Positions 61,885 to 64,000 of a stretch of 64,000 nucleotides of DNA are shown here, one piece after another. The position numbers were made by a program, and so were the translations under genes. The number at the start of each line of letters is the position of its first letter. Position 1 is the first letter of the stretch. The notes beneath the pieces are model-generated. The model ran no database searches and was not told where the DNA came from. It was given only the letters and a program-made list of their open reading frames with translations. The stretch comes from Corallococcus caeni (GTDB lineage: Bacteria; Myxococcota; Myxococcia; Myxococcales; Myxococcaceae). The stretch lies in assembly GCF_036245865.1 (NCBI RefSeq), contig NZ_BTTW01000002.1:186001-250000 (forward strand), in the 5' to 3' direction.

Positions 61885-63075
61885 TCAGGTTCCGGTGGAC
61901 CCGGGGGCCGGGAGGGCGCCCCACGGCTTGAGGCCGCAGATGCGCTCCGCCTCCTCCACGGCGGGGGCCAGCCGCGCGTGCTCCATGCGCAGGAAGCTCC
62001 GCACGGCCTTGTCCAGGCGCTTGTCGAAAATCAGGTGGGCGCTGTGCACGGCGGTGGGCTCGAAGCCGCGCGACACCTTGTGTTCGCCGCCCGCGCCGGG
62101 CTCGAACACCTTGCGCCCCGAGCGGATGCAGTCATCCACCGAGTGATACAAGCAGACGTTGAAGTGCAGGAAGGGGTGCTCTTCCGTGCAGCCCCAGTAG
62201 CGGCCGTAGAGCCGCTCCGGCGTGGCCAGGTTGAAGGCCCCGGCGATGACCTTCCCGTCCTTCACCGCCTCCACCATCTCCACCGCGTGGGGCAGGTCGC
62301 GGAAGACGCGCTCGAAGAAGCCCGGGGTGAGCTGCACCTGGCCCCAGGCGTGGCGCTCGCAGGTGGACGTGTAGAAGGTGTACGCGCGCCGGGCGTGCTC
62401 CTCTGTCAGGTCCGCGCCCCGCACGGTGCGCAGCTGGATGCCCTGGGTGGCCGCGGCGCCGCGCTCGCGCTTGAGCTGGTTGCGGCGCTTGGAGTCGAAG
62501 CGGGCCAGGTAGTCGTCGTAGCTCTTGTAGCCCGGGTTCTTCCAATGGAACTGGAGCGTGATGCGGCGCGCGAGCCCGGCCTCCTCCAGGAAGTCCGCCT
62601 CTTCATCCGTGGGGTAGAGCACGTGCACGCCGGAGCAGTCCTGCTCCTGGGCGCTGTCCACGGCGGCCTGGAGGAGCGCGCGGCGCAGGCTTCCCGCGTC
62701 CTCGCCCGGGGCGGTGAGGAAGCGCGGCACGGTGGCGGGGGACAGGGGGCCACCCACGAGCAGCTTCGGGTAGTACTCCACGCCCAGCTGGGCGGCGGCG
62801 TTGGCCCAGCCGAAGTCGTAGATGTACTCGCCCATGCTGTGGAACTTGAGGTAGGCGGGCGCGGCGGCGACCAGCTTCTTTCCCCGCCACAGCGTCAGGT
62901 GGTGCGGGGCCCAGCCGGTGTCCTCGGTGGCGCTGCCGCTCTCCTCCATGGCGGACAGCCAGGCGTGGCGCACGAAGGGGGGCGCGCCCTCGGCGACCAG
63001 GGCATCCCACTGGGCGGCCGGGACATCACGGATGGCATCGAGAATGCGGACCTGGAGCGGGGTGTCGGCGGGCAC
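61885..63075 (-). CDS. GNAT-fold FemAB-like acyltransferase (PF04339 type)
   Basis: A 396-residue cytosolic protein of the peptidogalycan biosynthesis/recognition group, two GNAT lobes in tandem. Visible patterns: PPFVRHAWLSAMEESGSA, KYLKFHS-like YLKFHSMGEYIYDFGWANA, LDSKRRNQLKRER, KVIAGAFNLATPERLYGRYWGC and FNVCLYHSVDDCIRSG, then FEPGAGGEHKVSRGF. Family members are related to enzymes that add amino acids from aminoacyl-tRNA to cell-wall precursors or proteins. No specific substrate can be inferred. It lies 95 bases downstream of the HxlR gene on the same strand. Confidence 0.87.
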   Translation of the reverse strand: MPADTPLQVRILDAIRDVPAAQWDALVAEGAPPFVRHAWLSAMEESGSATEDTGWAPHHLTLWRGKKLVAAAPAYLKFHSMGEYIYDFGWANAAAQLGVEYYPKLLVGGPLSPATVPRFLTAPGEDAGSLRRALLQAAVDSAQEQDCSGVHVLYPTDEEADFLEEAGLARRITLQFHWKNPGYKSYDDYLARFDSKRRNQLKRERGAAATQGIQLRTVRGADLTEEHARRAYTFYTSTCERHAWGQVQLTPGFFERVFRDLPHAVEMVEAVKDGKVIAGAFNLATPERLYGRYWGCTEEHPFLHFNVCLYHSVDDCIRSGRKVFEPGAGGEHKVSRGFEPTAVHSAHLIFDKRLDKAVRSFLRMEHARLAPAVEEAERICGLKPWGALPAPGSTGT

Positions 63076-63170
63076 GGGAGCAGTCTTAACGCGGGCCTGA
63101 CTCCTTCGCTCCCGTTCGTCCCGCTGGAGGGCACCCGGGCGAGGGGGCCCGGGGCCCGAGGCCCGGCTCC

Positions 63171-63581
63171 CTACGAGGCCTTCTTGCGGGCAGGGGCCTT
63201 CGTCCGGGCGGTCATCACCCGGGGGAGGTTGTCTTCAATCCAGGTGGTCAGCGCCTCCACGTGGACGGCGACCTCCTCCCCCAGGGGGGTGAGGCTGTAG
63301 TCCACATGAGGGGGAATCACGGGGTGGGCCTCGCGGTGGACGAAGCCGTCCTGCTCCAGGGCCTGGAGCGTCTGGGCGAGCATCTTCTCACTCACCCCGC
63401 CCACCTTGCGGCGCAGCTCGCTGAAGCGGTGGGTGCCCTCCTCCTTGAGCGCGACGAGCACCAGCACGCCCCACTGGCTGGTGACGTGCTCCAGGACGCC
63501 GCGCGAGGGGCACGCCGCCGCGTACAGGTCCCCGCGTTGCTTCACCTTCTCCAGCAGCTGACTGCCCTTGCTCGCCTTCAT
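63171..63581 (-). CDS. HxlR/DUF24-family transcriptional regulator
   Basis: A 136-residue winged-helix repressor. The core shows CPSRGVLEHVTSQWGVLVLVALKE with the conserved N-terminal Cys (C24), then FSELRRKVGGVSEKMLAQTLQALEQDGFVHR, HVDYSLTPLGEE and a basic tail. HxlR proteins such as YodB and QorR sense quinones or electrophiles through this Cys. ATG 63581 is used because upstream codons are not protein-like. It is divergent from a QorB-like gene, as in E. coli ytfH-ytfG, and the shared gap holds nested palindromes. Confidence 0.92.
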   Translation of the reverse strand: MKASKGSQLLEKVKQRGDLYAAACPSRGVLEHVTSQWGVLVLVALKEEGTHRFSELRRKVGGVSEKMLAQTLQALEQDGFVHREAHPVIPPHVDYSLTPLGEEVAVHVEALTTWIEDNLPRVMTARTKAPARKKAS

Positions 63582-63588
63582 GACGGGA

Positions 63589-63643
63589 CACTTACCATGA
63601 GGTGCGTACTTACGGAAAGTGAGTACCCCCGTTAGGGTAAGTG
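63589..63643. promoter_or_regulatory. Concentric inverted repeats in the HxlR/oxidoreductase gap (operator)
   Basis: The inner repeat GTACTTAC (63606-63613) and GTGAGTAC (63619-63626) has a 5-base spacer. The outer repeat CACTTACC (63589-63596) and GGTAAGTG (63636-63643) is centred on the same base (63616). ACTTAC thus occurs twice per side, 18 bases apart. This fits cooperative binding by two HxlR dimers controlling both divergent genes. Confidence 0.7.
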
Positions 63644-63689
63644 CCAGTTCGATTTCGCGCCTGGAGCGCGGGAAGGAAAGGGCGGAGCC

Positions 63690-64000
63690 ATGTTCGTTGT
63701 CACGGGAGCCACGGGGAAGCTGGGGCAATTCGTCATCGAGGGCCTGCTGAAGAAGGTGCCGGCGAGCCAGGTGGCGGTGGCGGTGCGCGATCCGGGCAAG
63801 GCGAAGGATTGGGCCGCGCGCGGGGTGCAGGTGCGCAAGGTGGACTACGACCGGCCGGAGACGCTGAACGGGGCGTTCGGGAAGGGCGACACGGTGCTGC
63901 TCATCTCCGCGAACGAGGTGGGGAAGCGCTTCCCGCAGCACTCGGCGGTGATTGAAGCGGCGAAGAAGGCGGGCGTGAAGCTGCTGGCCTACACGAGCAT
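63690..64000 (+). CDS. NAD(P)H-binding oxidoreductase (NmrA/QorB-like), partial
   Basis: The first 103 codons of a Rossmann-fold protein running off the window end. The dinucleotide site is MFVVTGATGKLGQFVIEGLL, followed by VAVAVRDPGKAKDWAARGV, the second-strand basic residues that suit NADPH, and KAGVKLLAYTS. This matches NmrA-like quinone reductases such as QorB/YtfG. GGAG lies about seven bases before the ATG. It is divergently paired with an HxlR regulator, so induction by quinones or electrophiles is likely by analogy with ytfG/ytfH. Confidence 0.9.
   Translation, partial: MFVVTGATGKLGQFVIEGLLKKVPASQVAVAVRDPGKAKDWAARGVQVRKVDYDRPETLNGAFGKGDTVLLISANEVGKRFPQHSAVIEAAKKAGVKLLAYTS

Noticed and set aside
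1-64000. CRISPR arrays
   Set aside because: No series of evenly spaced direct repeats with unique spacers was seen; the only regular repeats are the four nonamers at 41.4-41.6 kb and the element ends.

Overview
This 64-kb window is very GC-rich, with an extreme G/C bias at third codon positions. Genes are packed with many 4-bp ATGA/GTGA overlaps. There are many lipoproteins, multi-domain sensor kinases, cytosolic HtrA-like proteases, DUF3592 proteins and MoxR/VWA genes. Together these suggest a large-genome myxobacterium (Myxococcota, probably Myxococcaceae such as Corallococcus or Myxococcus). That is inferred from gene content; there is no rRNA gene to prove it.

Layout. 0-10.4 kb: a metallophosphoesterase lipoprotein, a small AT-hook-like protein, then a leftward uptake operon (tonB, exbB, two exbD, TonB-dependent receptor, beta-helix lipoprotein) closed by an intrinsic terminator, and a GT87-like membrane protein. 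10.4-25.3 kb: a flavoprotein disulfide reductase relative, a translationally coupled RbfA-RtcB pair, tRNA-Gln(UUG), an archaemetzincin that has lost catalytic residues, a TolB-like lipoprotein, two DUF3592 proteins, an ankyrin protein, a membrane Fe-S oxidoreductase of the ETF:quinone type, a VWA protein, and a DsbD/thioredoxin-fold pair. 25.3-26.6 kb: a small accessory patch with an IS5-type transposase remnant and a frameshifted AbiEi-like antitoxin gene. 26.6-30.6 kb: an MpaB-type oxygenase, a small membrane protein and two tandem S1C proteases.

30.7-38.7 kb is the most interesting part. An HNH endonuclease gene (leftward) is cut in two by a 6.6-kb element at 31728-38330. The element has long imperfect terminal inverted repeats (about 86 aligned positions) and is flanked by a 6-bp duplication, CCACAG. 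Removing the element with one copy of the duplication restores the HNH reading frame exactly across the junction. The element encodes no transposase. Its cargo is one tightly coupled rightward operon: a TIR-SLOG-like fusion, a ThsB-like TIR protein, an Nmad2 protein, a MazG-like protein, a second ThsB-like TIR protein, and a protein of the 5-hmdU DNA kinase helical-domain family. I read it as an anti-phage operon that couples TIR/NAD+ signalling to nucleotide or base-modification surveillance, carried on a non-autonomous transposon-like element.

38.7-45.2 kb: an operon of an asparagine-synthase-like protein, a UGT-type glycosyltransferase and an apparently circularly permuted ASKHA kinase. 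The synthase gene carries a disordered insertion whose DNA holds four exact TTGTCCACA (DnaA-box-like) copies. Then recQ and a radical SAM protein. 45.2-64 kb: a KdpD-like/PAS/GAF histidine kinase, an aldo/keto reductase, a five-gene overlapping operon (MoxR ATPase, unknown, VWA-metallopeptidase, unknown, PaaK-like ligase), a lipoprotein, a Doc-like pair with an altered active site, a LuxR-type regulator, an S41 peptidase, a dipeptide epimerase, a hybrid histidine kinase, a SUFU-domain protein, a FemAB-like acyltransferase, and a divergent HxlR regulator/NAD(P)H-binding oxidoreductase pair sharing a concentric palindromic operator.
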